DNA of 6,264 nt, taken from positions 1 to 6,264 of the forward strand of contig JALNWY010000175.1 in NCBI GenBank assembly GCA_023230665.1, read 5' to 3'. This document shows positions 1 through 6,264 of this stretch, piece by piece. Positions within the stretch are counted from its first letter, which is position 1; every line of letters starts with the position of its first letter. This DNA is from Deltaproteobacteria bacterium. GTDB lineage: Bacteria > Desulfobacterota > Desulfomonilia > UBA1062. A program made the position numbers and the translations under genes. The notes under the pieces are model-generated. The model saw only the letters and a program-made list of their open reading frames with translations, made no database searches and was not told the DNA's origin.

Positions 1-4
1 AAAG

Positions 5-38
5 TATGTCATTCTTGACATATGTCAAATCTGACATG
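5..38. promoter_or_regulatory. Tandem double-dyad operator overlapping the promoter
   Basis: Two copies of the same dyad, ATGTCA-N4-TGACAT, lie end to end at 6-21 and 22-37. Their centres are 16 bp apart and only the N4 cores differ (TTCT and AATC). The inner half-sites also form a perfect 14-bp palindrome TTGACATATGTCAA (15-28), which contains the -35 hexamer. All four half-sites are exact. They fill the space from just upstream of -35 to just before -10, the expected place for a repressor or a cooperative pair of dimers. The inner palindrome TTGAC-N4-GTCAA resembles the FNR-type TTGAT-N4-ATCAA pattern with one changed base per half. The regulator is nevertheless unknown. Confidence 0.65.
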
Positions 39-44
39 TATAAT
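15..44 (+). promoter_or_regulatory. Consensus sigma-70-type promoter of the formate dehydrogenase operon
   Basis: A perfect -35 hexamer TTGACA (15-20) and a perfect -10 hexamer TATAAT (39-44) are separated by 18 bp. Transcription would start near base 50-52, giving a leader of about 120 nt before the first gene at 173. The hexamers are seen directly; promoter activity is inferred. A promoter this close to consensus would be strong by default, so the dyads lying across its -35 and spacer suggest control by repression. No sigma-54 type -24/-12 element is apparent here. Confidence 0.75.
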
Positions 45-172
45 GAATGAAAACAATTTTGACTCCTTTTCCCTCACCACTGAAAAAAAAAATGTGATCG
101 GCTGAAACCGGATGCGCGCCTGCCGCGATTCCGCAAACAATCAATCTCGAACCAACAAGGAGAAAAGGCATT

Positions 173-3100
173 ATGGAGATCAGCAGAAGAGGATTTTTGA
201 AAATGTCCGGGGCCATCGGATCGGGGGCAGCCCTGTCCACCTTTGGCCTGGACCTCACTGCCTTGAAGGCTCACGCCGCCGGGCTGACCAAGATGGACCG
301 GCTCCGTACCGCCAGTCAGGCGACCAGTATCTGCTGCTACTGCTCGGTCGGGTGCGGCCTTATCTGCAGTACCGACAAGTTAACGGGCAAGATCATCAAC
401 GTCGAGGGAGACCCCGACCATCCCATCAGCGAAGGTTCGCTCTGCGCCAAAGGCGCCGGTATCTTCGGACTGTCGGAGGTCAATGACAAGCGGCTGCGCA
501 AGGTTCTCTATCGGGCTCCCAAAAGCGACCGGTGGGAGGAAAAGAACTGGGACTGGACCCTGAAGCGGATAGCCCGCCTGGTCAAGGATTCCCGGGACAA
601 AAATTTTATCACCCGTAACGACAAGGGGCAACTGGTCAACCGGGTGGAAAGTATCGGCCACTACGGCACTTCCAATATCCTCAGCGAGGAGTGCTGGATG
701 CTTGTCGTCGCCCTTCGCGCCATGGGCCTGGTCTATATAGATCACCAGGCCCGCATCTGACACAGCCCCTCTGTAGCGGCTCTGGGAGAGTCGTTCGGCC
801 GGGGTTCGATGACGAACCATTACATTGATCTGAAGAACAGTGACTGCATCCTCATCATGGGCAGCAACTGCGCGGAGAACCACCCCATCGCCATGAAGTG
901 GATCCTTCGTGCCAAGGACAACGGCGCGACGCTCATTCACGTCGATCCGCGCTTCACCAGGACCTCCGCCCGCTGCGACTACCATGTCCCCATCCGTTCG
1001 GGCACCGATATCGCTTTCCTGGGCGGGATGATCAAGTATATTATCGACAACAACCTCATCCATGAGGAGTACGTCAAGTACTACACCAACGCCTCATTCA
1101 TTGTCAGCCCGGGCTTTGATTTCAATGACGGGGTGTTCTCCGGCTTCAATCCCGAAACGGGAAAATACAGCAAGGATACCTGGACGACGGAAAAGGACGA
1201 AAACGGCATTCCTGTCCGTGACTACACCCTCCAGAATCCGCGCTGCGTCTATCAGATGCTCAAGAAGCACTACGATCGCTACACCCTGGATGTCGTTTCC
1301 TCGGTCACCGGCGTCTCCAAGGAGGACCTCCTCACGGTGTACAAGGCGTACGGCGCCACCGGCGCCCCGGACAAGGCCGGCACCGAGTGCTATGCCCTGG
1401 GCTGGACCCACCACACGGTCGGCAGCCAGAACATCCGGACCATGGCTATCATCCAGCTGCTGCTCGGCAACATGGGGATCGCCGGAGGCGGCATCAACGC
1501 CCTGCGCGGCGAGCCCAATGTCCAGGGCTCGACCGACCACGCCGTCCTCTACAACATCCTGCCGGGCTACCTGAAGATGCCCACTGCCTCGATCCAGACC
1601 CTGGCCGAGTACAACGACAAGTACACCACGAGGACCAGTGACCCCATGTCGGCCAACTGGTACCAGAACTATCCGAAATACTCGGTCAGCTTCTTGAAGG
1701 CCGTGTTCGGCGAGACCGCAACCGCGGACAATGAGTTCGGCTACTCCTGGCTGCCCAAGATGGACGACGGCAAGCACTATTCGATCATGCACTGCACCGA
1801 CCAGATGGTGGCGGGCAAGATGGAGGGCTTCGTATGCTGGGGCGCCAACGTGGCGGTCAGTTCTCCCAACTCGAACAAGGTGAGGAAAGGGCTGGAAAAG
1901 CTGAAATGGATGGTCAATGTCAACATCTTTGACAACGAGACCGCCTCGTTCTGGAAGGGACCCGGCGTCAACCCGGCCAACGTTGACACCGAATGCTTCC
2001 TGCTGCCTGCCGCGCCGACCATCGAAAAGCAGGGAAGCCAGGCAAACTCCGGCCGCTGGGTCCAGTGGGCCTACAAAGCTGCCAATCCACCCGGCGACGC
2101 CCTTTCCGACGGCGACATTGTCATGCGCCTCATGGACGAGATACGCGCCCTTTACGCCAAGGAAGGCGGCGCCTTTCCAACACCGGTCCTGAATATGAAG
2201 TGGGATTACCGGGACGGCCTCGGCCGCTTCGACGCCGTCAAGTGTGCCAAACAGATCAACGGCCACTATACCCGGGATGTGGTCATCGAGGACCCGGTCA
2301 AGGGGACCCGGGAGGTGTATCCCAAGGGCGAACTGGTGAACGGTTTTCCCAAACTTATGGCGGACGGCTCCACTTCGGCCGGCAACTGGCTGATGACCGG
2401 CAGCTTCGACCCGAAGGGGGAAAACAAAATGCAGAAACGGGGCAAGGACGATCCTACCGGCCTGGGCCTCTATCTCAACTGGTCCTTCGCCTGGCCGATG
2501 AACCGGCGGATCATCTACAACCGCGCTTCCTGCGACCTCAACGGCAAGCCCTACAACCCCGGGAGGAACATCCTGGAGTGGGTCGGGGACAAGTGGGTCG
2601 GCGACGTGGCCGACGGCGGCTGGCCGCCCATGGCCGATCAGGAGAAGGGCAAGTACCCCTTTATTATGAAGGCGGACGGGGTGGCGTCCCTCTTCGGACC
2701 CGGCATGGTCGAGGGTCCCTTCCCGGAACACTACGAACCCATGGAAGGCCCGCTGACCAAGCACCCGTTGTCCGGCCGGCGTACCAACCCGGCGGTCACC
2801 ATCTTCAAGAGCGAATTTGACAAGTGGGCCAACGCAGACGAGCAGTTCCCCTATGTCTGCACCTCCTATTCCGCGACCGAGCACTGGTGCACCGGCTTCA
2901 CCCGCTGGCAGCCATGGCTGCTCGAGGCGATGCCCGAGGCGTATGTCGAGATCAGCGAGCAGCTGGCGGGGGAACTGGGCATCAAGAACGGCGAACGGGT
3001 CAGGGTATCCTCGGTGAGGGGAACGACCACGTGCGTGGCCATGGTCACCAAGCGCATGACGCCGTTCCAGGTCGAGGGAAAGACCGTACACGAGGTCGGC

Positions 3101-3238
3101 ATGCCGTTCAACTACGGCTGGCGCTGGCCGGAGGGCACCAAGGACGATGCGACCAATCTTCTTACCCCCGCCGTCGGTTGTCCCAATACCTTTTGCCCCG
3201 AGTACAAGGCATTCATGGTTAACATCACAAAGGCATAA
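173..3238 (+). CDS. fdnG: Selenocysteine-containing formate dehydrogenase (quinone-linked, FDH-N/O type), catalytic alpha subunit
   Basis: This subunit oxidises formate to CO2 at a bis-molybdopterin guanine dinucleotide Mo (or W) centre, on the outer face of the membrane. The gene is 1022 codons including the stop (1021 residues), against about 1015 for E. coli FdnG. The in-frame TGA at 758-760 is read as selenocysteine 196 (ARI-U-HSPSVAAL). The frame continues with strong family similarity on both sides, so it is one gene. Residues 4-10 (SRRGFLK) are a twin-arginine export signal, with likely cleavage after AHA (33-35). C54, C57, C61 and C91 bind the 4Fe-4S cluster. His197 follows Sec, and Arg445 in the ALRGEPNVQG segment matches the third active-site residue of FDH-N (Sec196, His197 and Arg446 in E. 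coli). The C-terminus PEYKAFMVNITKA is typical of the family. AAGGAG at 157-162 lies 10 nt before the ATG and supports this start, as does the Tat signal. fdoG of the paralogous FDH-O is an equally fitting symbol. Confidence 0.97.
758..760 (+). other. UGA selenocysteine codon (Sec196)
   Basis: The TGA lies in frame within fdnG, after the codons for HQARI and before HSPSVAALGESFGRG. In this family the position is Sec or Cys, followed by His. It falls at residue 196, the same number as in E. coli FdnG. Sequence after the TGA stays in frame and homologous for 825 further codons, so termination or a sequencing error is unlikely. Decoding needs SelB, tRNA-Sec and the downstream hairpin. Confidence 0.95.
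769..790 (+). promoter_or_regulatory. Candidate bacterial SECIS hairpin in fdnG mRNA
   Basis: Bacterial SECIS elements sit directly 3' of the UGA and present a GG-containing apical loop to SelB. Here CTCT (769-772) pairs with AGAG (787-790). After an internal loop (G773 against G785-G786), TAG (774-776) pairs with CTCT-side bases 782-784 (one G-U pair), closing a CGGCU loop. The two loop guanines fall 18-19 nt after the UGA, close to the 19-20 of E. coli fdhF. An alternative lower stem, CCCC (766-769) with GGGG (801-804), is also possible. The fold was made by hand without energy calculation, so the exact pairing is uncertain even though an element is expected. Confidence 0.6.
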
Positions 3239-3250
3239 GGGGGAGAAGAT

Positions 3251-4048
3251 ATGAACGGATTAGAACTCGTTAAATTGATAGATCTGTCACGCTGCACAGC
3301 CTGCCGCGGTTGTCAGATCGCCTGCAAGCAATGGAACAATCTGCCGGCGTCCCAGACGAACAATTTCGGCAGCTATCAGAATCCGCCTGACCTGGAGTGG
3401 AACACCTGGACGCTGATCCGCTTCAATGAAATCGAGGGCCAGAACGGCAAGGTGAAATGGCTGTTCCGCAAGGACGGCTGCATGCACTGCACCGATGCCG
3501 CCTGCGTCAAGGTATGTCCCACTCAGGCCCTTTTCTATACGGAATTCGGGGCCGTGGACATTGACTATGCCCGCTGCATCGGCTGCAAGGAGTGCATTAC
3601 CGCCTGCCCTTTCCATGTGCCGCGCTATGACAAGGCGACCAACGTTATTTACAAATGCAATCTCTGTTACTCACGCCTCAGGGCAAATCAACCTCCGGCC
3701 TGTGTCCAATCCTGCCCCACCGGGGCACTGCAGATAGGCGCCAGGGACGAGATGGTCAGGAAGGCCTACCAAAGGGCCGAGGAACTGGGCAATGGCGCGA
3801 CGGTCTACGGTGACAAGTTCGTCGAGGGCACCCATGTGGTCTATGTCCTGCCCGAGGCAGTCACCGTGTATGATAATCTACCGGAGAAACCCGAGATCCC
3901 CGCCGCCATCCTTGTCTGGAAGGATGTTCTGAAACCGGCGGGGCTCATTGCCGCCGGCGCTGTTGCCGGCGCTGCGTTCCTTCACTATGTCACGCACGGA
4001 CCCAAGGTCCCGACTGAGGAAAACAACAACGAAAAAGGTGAGATATGA
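3251..4048 (+). CDS. fdnH: Formate dehydrogenase iron-sulfur beta subunit, membrane-anchored
   Basis: This is the electron-transfer subunit that carries electrons from the alpha subunit to the cytochrome b subunit. It has 265 residues (E. coli FdnH has 294; this one lacks the N-terminal extension). Sixteen cysteines in four groups fit four 4Fe-4S clusters: C15/C18/C21/C25, C77/C80/C85/C89, C109/C112/C115/C119 and C136/C139/C151/C155. Motifs such as RKDGCMHC and YKCNLC are typical of the family. A C-terminal transmembrane helix at about 229-247 anchors it, ending in a HY pair also present in E. coli FdnH near the haem. It has no signal peptide of its own, as expected for a protein exported together with the Tat-bearing alpha subunit. 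It begins 12 bases after the fdnG stop, with an AGGGGGAG ribosome site at 3238-3245, and overlaps fdnI by ATGA. Confidence 0.96.
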   Translation: MNGLELVKLIDLSRCTACRGCQIACKQWNNLPASQTNNFGSYQNPPDLEWNTWTLIRFNEIEGQNGKVKWLFRKDGCMHCTDAACVKVCPTQALFYTEFGAVDIDYARCIGCKECITACPFHVPRYDKATNVIYKCNLCYSRLRANQPPACVQSCPTGALQIGARDEMVRKAYQRAEELGNGATVYGDKFVEGTHVVYVLPEAVTVYDNLPEKPEIPAAILVWKDVLKPAGLIAAGAVAGAAFLHYVTHGPKVPTEENNNEKGEI

Positions 4049-4713
4049 AAAAAGGAATGATCAAAGCAACAAGCGGCTTTGAACGCTTCGTGCACTGGTG
4101 TCTGGCGCTCTCCTGCCTCCTCTTGATCATCACCGGCATGGGGATGATGTATCATTCCCTTGATTTCATCGGCGGTATGATGGGCGGCATGGGCAACCTG
4201 AAAACAGTTCATAATTGGACCGGGGTCTTTTTCGGCATGGCCCTGCTTTTCGCCATAGTCATGTGGTTCAGAGAAGCAGGCATTCCCTCCTTTCCGGAGG
4301 ATGGGAAGTGGATAGCCTGCGCCGGCGGCTATCTGTGGCACGTGGACAAGGACAAGATGCCCCAGGTCGGCAAGTACAATCCCGGCCAGAAACTCTTTTT
4401 TCTGGTGGTCGCAGTCTTCGGGATCATCATGGTTATTTCCGGCTATATCATGTGGTTCCCCCTTGACTTCTCGACCGGCACGGTTCGGACGATGTTCGTT
4501 CTCCACGCCCTTGGATTTGTCATAATCCTGGCGTTTTTCATTGTCCACCTCTACCTGGCGACCATCGGGGTCCCGGGTTCGGCCTCGGCGATGTTCACCG
4601 GCTGGGTGAGCCGGGCCTGGGCGAAAACCAATCATCCGAAGTGGTTGAGGGAGATGGAAGAAAAGGGCACCCTGGTAACCTACGGCGGGGAAAAGCGGTC
4701 GGGCCGGGCGTAG
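4045..4713 (+). CDS. fdnI: Formate dehydrogenase cytochrome b556 gamma subunit
   Basis: This integral membrane subunit passes electrons from the beta subunit through two b haems to the quinone pool. It has 222 residues, close to the 217 of E. coli FdnI. Four hydrophobic helices are visible at about 16-36, 54-74, 115-136 and 148-174. The histidines expected to bind haem are all present: H17 (RFVHW), H56 (TVHNW), H154 (VLHALG) and H168 (IVHLY), one residue off from H18, H57, H155 and H169 of E. coli FdnI. The loop segment GKYNPGQK and the C-terminal VSRAWAKTNHPKW are family signatures. The start codon overlaps the fdnH stop (ATGA, 4045-4048), implying translational coupling, with AAGGTGA (4035-4041) as ribosome site. 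A methionine- and glycine-rich stretch (41-50) lies between helices 1 and 2. Confidence 0.95.
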   Translation: MKKGMIKATSGFERFVHWCLALSCLLLIITGMGMMYHSLDFIGGMMGGMGNLKTVHNWTGVFFGMALLFAIVMWFREAGIPSFPEDGKWIACAGGYLWHVDKDKMPQVGKYNPGQKLFFLVVAVFGIIMVISGYIMWFPLDFSTGTVRTMFVLHALGFVIILAFFIVHLYLATIGVPGSASAMFTGWVSRAWAKTNHPKWLREMEEKGTLVTYGGEKRSGRA

Positions 4714-4778
4714 CAGTGATGCAGGTCCCATGCATGGTCTACGTGCAAAGAGGTACCAATATCCATAATCATTCATCC

Positions 4779-4813
4779 GGAACCGGGGGGGAAACATCGC
4801 CCCGGTTCCTTTT
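4779..4813 (+). terminator. Intrinsic terminator after fdnI
   Basis: A perfect 10-bp stem, GGAACCGGGG (4779-4788) with CCCCGGTTCC (4800-4809), encloses an 11-nt loop and is followed by TTTT at 4810-4813 and a pyrimidine-rich stretch. This is a classical Rho-independent shape on the + strand, though the T run is short. It separates the three structural genes from fdhE, so fdhE would be transcribed at lower level by read-through or from its own promoter. Confidence 0.8.
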
Positions 4814-4863
4814 CTCCCCTGCACAATTTATCATAATTCAAAAGACAAAAGGCTGACGAAAGA

Positions 4864-5739
4864 ATGACACGAAACGATACCGCGCTCTGTTTCATAAACA
4901 AGGACATTGAGCGAATAAGTACGCAGAAGCCTTACGTCAAGGAGATTCTTGACGCCTTCCGGCCCATGATCATAGAGAAAAAACGTTTGCTCATGGAAAT
5001 GCAGAGCAACGGGAAAACGTTTCCCCTGGACCAGGGAAAATACCTGGCAGGCGTTCCCCTAGTCCAGCAATGTGATCTCTTTTTTCCCGGCGACCCCTGG
5101 CAAAAAATCAGCCTCGGGGTCTGCAAGGCAATTCGAGAGGGATTTCCCAACCTTGCAGAAAACATGGAACGCCTGGCGCAACAGATTACCAGTGGGCAGG
5201 TCAATGTTTTTGAATATTTTCGTTCTTCCGATGATCCCGATGAAAAGGAAATCAAGGCCTGGGCGGAGAAAATACCGATGGATCCCGGGGCATTGGGCGT
5301 TTTCATTCATATGGCAGCGGGGATAATCCTGGCCAAGCGGGCACGGGAAGCGGCGGAAGCCATCGCCTCTCTTTCCTGGAGCAAGGGCTATTGCCCTGTT
5401 TGCGGCAGTTTTCCCATGCTGGCTGTGACAAAAGAAAGAGGAGAGAAATGGCTCCAGTGTTCCCAGTGCAGCCATGAGTGGGTGCATCCCCGTCTCAAGT
5501 GCCCCTACTGCGAACAGGAAAGTCCGATGGGAACGGATGTCGTCTTTGTTGACACCGAAAAGGAAGACAAGGCTTTTCTCTGCGACAAGTGCAAAAAATA
5601 TCTGATTACGATCAACCGGCCGGCCGAGTTGGAGAAAACAGATCCCATCATCACGGCGATTGGGCTCACCCATCTGGACCTCCTCCTCCAGGAGAAAGGT
5701 TTTACTCCCATGGCCAGTTGCCTCTGGAATGCGTTTTAG
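4864..5739 (+). CDS. fdhE: Formate dehydrogenase maturation protein FdhE
   Basis: FdhE is a cytoplasmic accessory protein needed for active respiratory formate dehydrogenases. In E. coli it interacts with the catalytic subunits and binds iron in a rubredoxin-like way. The protein has 291 residues (E. coli about 309). The N-terminal half is a helical domain without recognisable catalytic motifs. The C-terminal half holds four CxxC pairs, C177/C180 (GYCPVCGS), C199/C202, C213/C216 and C240/C243, the hallmark metal-binding knuckles of the family. It lies 150 bases after fdnI, beyond an intrinsic terminator. The ribosome site is weak (AAAGG at 4848-4852, or GAAAG at 4858-4862). It looks less GC-rich at third codon positions than fdnG. 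A gene for FdhD, the partner sulfur-transfer factor, is not present in the window. Confidence 0.93.
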   Translation: MTRNDTALCFINKDIERISTQKPYVKEILDAFRPMIIEKKRLLMEMQSNGKTFPLDQGKYLAGVPLVQQCDLFFPGDPWQKISLGVCKAIREGFPNLAENMERLAQQITSGQVNVFEYFRSSDDPDEKEIKAWAEKIPMDPGALGVFIHMAAGIILAKRAREAAEAIASLSWSKGYCPVCGSFPMLAVTKERGEKWLQCSQCSHEWVHPRLKCPYCEQESPMGTDVVFVDTEKEDKAFLCDKCKKYLITINRPAELEKTDPIITAIGLTHLDLLLQEKGFTPMASCLWNAF

Positions 5740-5781
5740 GTGGAAACAATCCGATTGAATAAAGAGGAGGGCTTCAGGGCT

Positions 5782-5807
5782 CAGGAAGCGTATTATCCTG
5801 GACTTTT
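5782..5807 (+). terminator. Weak possible terminator after fdhE
   Basis: CAGGA (5782-5786) can pair with TCCTG (5796-5800) across a 9-nt loop, followed by GAC and TTTT (5804-5807) in a T-rich stretch. The stem is only 5 bp, and an overlapping alternative (GCTTC 5771-5775 with GAAGC 5785-5789) competes with it. It is the only terminator-like element found soon after the fdhE stop at 5739, but it is far weaker than the one after fdnI. Confidence 0.25.
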
Positions 5808-6134
5808 ATTATCTGATTAACATCAATCCTCAGCCGTGAATTATTTGCTGTCCTTAAGTAGCTTATCTTGTGTGACTTCTCCTTTCTGTCCCTCTGTCAA
5901 CTGCAGGGAGAAAAGACACTTCCTCGGTGCAGGGAATTTGTTTGTTTCGAAAAAAAATTCAAAATCAACGGTTTAGTGCAGCAGATGTCAATTAACTATC
6001 AAATCTGCCGGTTTTATTATTGTTGGCAAAGATTTTTGGATATGCTTACATCCGTTCGATATGACAGCATTGTTCCTGGCGTTGAAATACATTTGCTGAG
6101 CATGAGGGTAATCAGGATTCTTCCTGAATCCGTG

Positions 6135-6222
6135 ACGGGTAATAGATCTTGGCAGATTTGTACCCGTGTTTAAAAAAAATTACCGGCTTGTGACCCTTGC
6201 GGCGGTAACAATTCCTCCGCCG
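6135..6222 (+). repeat. Cluster of overlapping, mutually exclusive inverted repeats
   Basis: Four pairings can be drawn: ACGGGTA 6135-6141 with TACCCGT 6161-6167; GGTAAT 6138-6143 with ATTACC 6179-6184; TTACCG 6180-6185 with CGGTAA 6203-6208; and CGGCGG 6200-6205 with CCGCCG 6217-6222. Each overlaps the next, so they could not all form together. No T run follows the last GC-rich stem, so it is not a standard terminator. It may be a structured leader of the next gene, a set of protein sites, or chance. The pairings are seen directly; any function is unproven. Confidence 0.4.
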
Positions 6223-6264
6223 GGATGATAATGCCTGCTGTTCTTTGACAATCTGACAAAAAAA

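Larger units (their letters stand above)
5740..6264. other. Intergenic region without a supportable gene
   Basis: About 525 bases follow fdhE. One open frame of 101 codons (5868-6173, +) exists, but it has no convincing ribosome site, low-complexity composition and no recognisable domain, so I do not call it. The stretch is visibly more AT-rich than the operon. It holds several inverted repeats: GCAGAT/ATCTGC (5981-5986 with 6003-6008), an imperfect stem at 5883-5913, and a cluster at 6135-6222. No tRNA, insertion sequence or CRISPR repeat was seen. A TTGACA hexamer at 6245-6250 may be the -35 of a gene beyond the window, but its -10 would lie outside. Confidence 0.6.

Noticed and set aside
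112..486. 124-codon + strand open frame overlapping the fdnG start
   Set aside because: It is out of frame with fdnG, has low-complexity Arg/Gln-rich translation, and fdnG has the better ribosome site and Tat signal.
380..1063. 227-codon open frame on the minus strand
   Set aside because: It is a shadow of the fdnG coding strand, with no recognisable domain and a well-supported gene opposite.
1094..3091. 665-codon open frame on the minus strand
   Set aside because: It is antisense to fdnG, a usual effect of GC-rich third positions in a real gene; no family features are visible in its translation.
809..3238. Separate gene starting at ATG 809
   Set aside because: The ATG is an internal Met of fdnG (GRGSMTNHY) in the same frame as the upstream part; homology continues across the TGA, which is a Sec codon.
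4728..4737. Palindrome CCATGCATGG between fdnI and fdhE
   Set aside because: A 10-bp palindrome is expected by chance at this scale, does not extend further and is not placed on a promoter.
3985..4824. 279-codon minus-strand open frame opposite fdnI
   Set aside because: It is antisense to a well-supported cytochrome b subunit and crosses the terminator; the translation shows no family features.
4806..4837. Promoter for fdhE with TATCAT or CATAAT as -10
   Set aside because: No acceptable -35 lies at the right distance (TTCCTT is a poor match) and it would overlap the terminator; kept only as a possibility.
6024..6039. Sigma-54-like TTGGCA element
   Set aside because: The -12 GC is not at the required spacing from the -24 GG.
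5868..6173. 101-codon + strand open frame after fdhE
   Set aside because: It has no clear ribosome site, composition unlike the operon genes and no recognisable motif; it spans inverted repeats that look non-coding.

Overview
The window carries one complete operon for a respiratory, membrane-bound, selenocysteine-containing formate dehydrogenase of the FDH-N/FDH-O type (fdnGHI-like). It is followed by the maturation gene fdhE and by about 525 bases with no convincing gene. Formate dehydrogenase genes followed by fdhE is also the layout of the Escherichia coli fdoGHI-fdhE locus. All genes are on the + strand.

Layout: bases 1-172 hold a promoter with perfect TTGACA and TATAAT hexamers, overlapped by two tandem perfect dyads (ATGTCA-N4-TGACAT), then a leader of about 120 nt. 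Bases 173-3238 encode the catalytic alpha subunit. This single gene is interrupted by an in-frame TGA at 758-760, read here as selenocysteine 196, with a candidate bacterial SECIS hairpin just downstream. The four-cluster iron-sulfur beta subunit (3251-4048) follows, and the four-helix cytochrome b gamma subunit (4045-4713) overlaps its end by ATGA. A strong intrinsic terminator (4779-4813) closes the structural operon. fdhE (4864-5739) lies beyond it. Bases 5740-6264 are non-coding as far as can be seen, with several overlapping inverted repeats near 6135-6222 and a TTGACA hexamer close to the window end.

How the parts work together: the alpha subunit has a twin-arginine signal and would be exported folded, with its molybdopterin (Mo or W bis-MGD) and 4Fe-4S centre in place, together with the beta subunit. 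Formate is oxidised on the outer face of the membrane. Electrons run through the five 4Fe-4S clusters of alpha and beta to two b haems in gamma, and then to the quinone pool. FdhE is a cytoplasmic zinc-finger/rubredoxin-like protein needed to mature such enzymes. fdhD and the selenocysteine genes (selABCD) are not in this window but must exist elsewhere if the enzyme is made.

Organism: a Gram-negative-type bacterium with Tat export, selenocysteine insertion and anaerobic quinone-linked formate respiration. The GC-rich coding sequence would suit an anaerobic proteobacterium or Desulfobacterota member, but this is inference and the sequence does not settle the taxon. I do not see an undescribed enzyme system here. 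The least explained signals are the double-dyad operator on the promoter and the structured 3' intergenic region.
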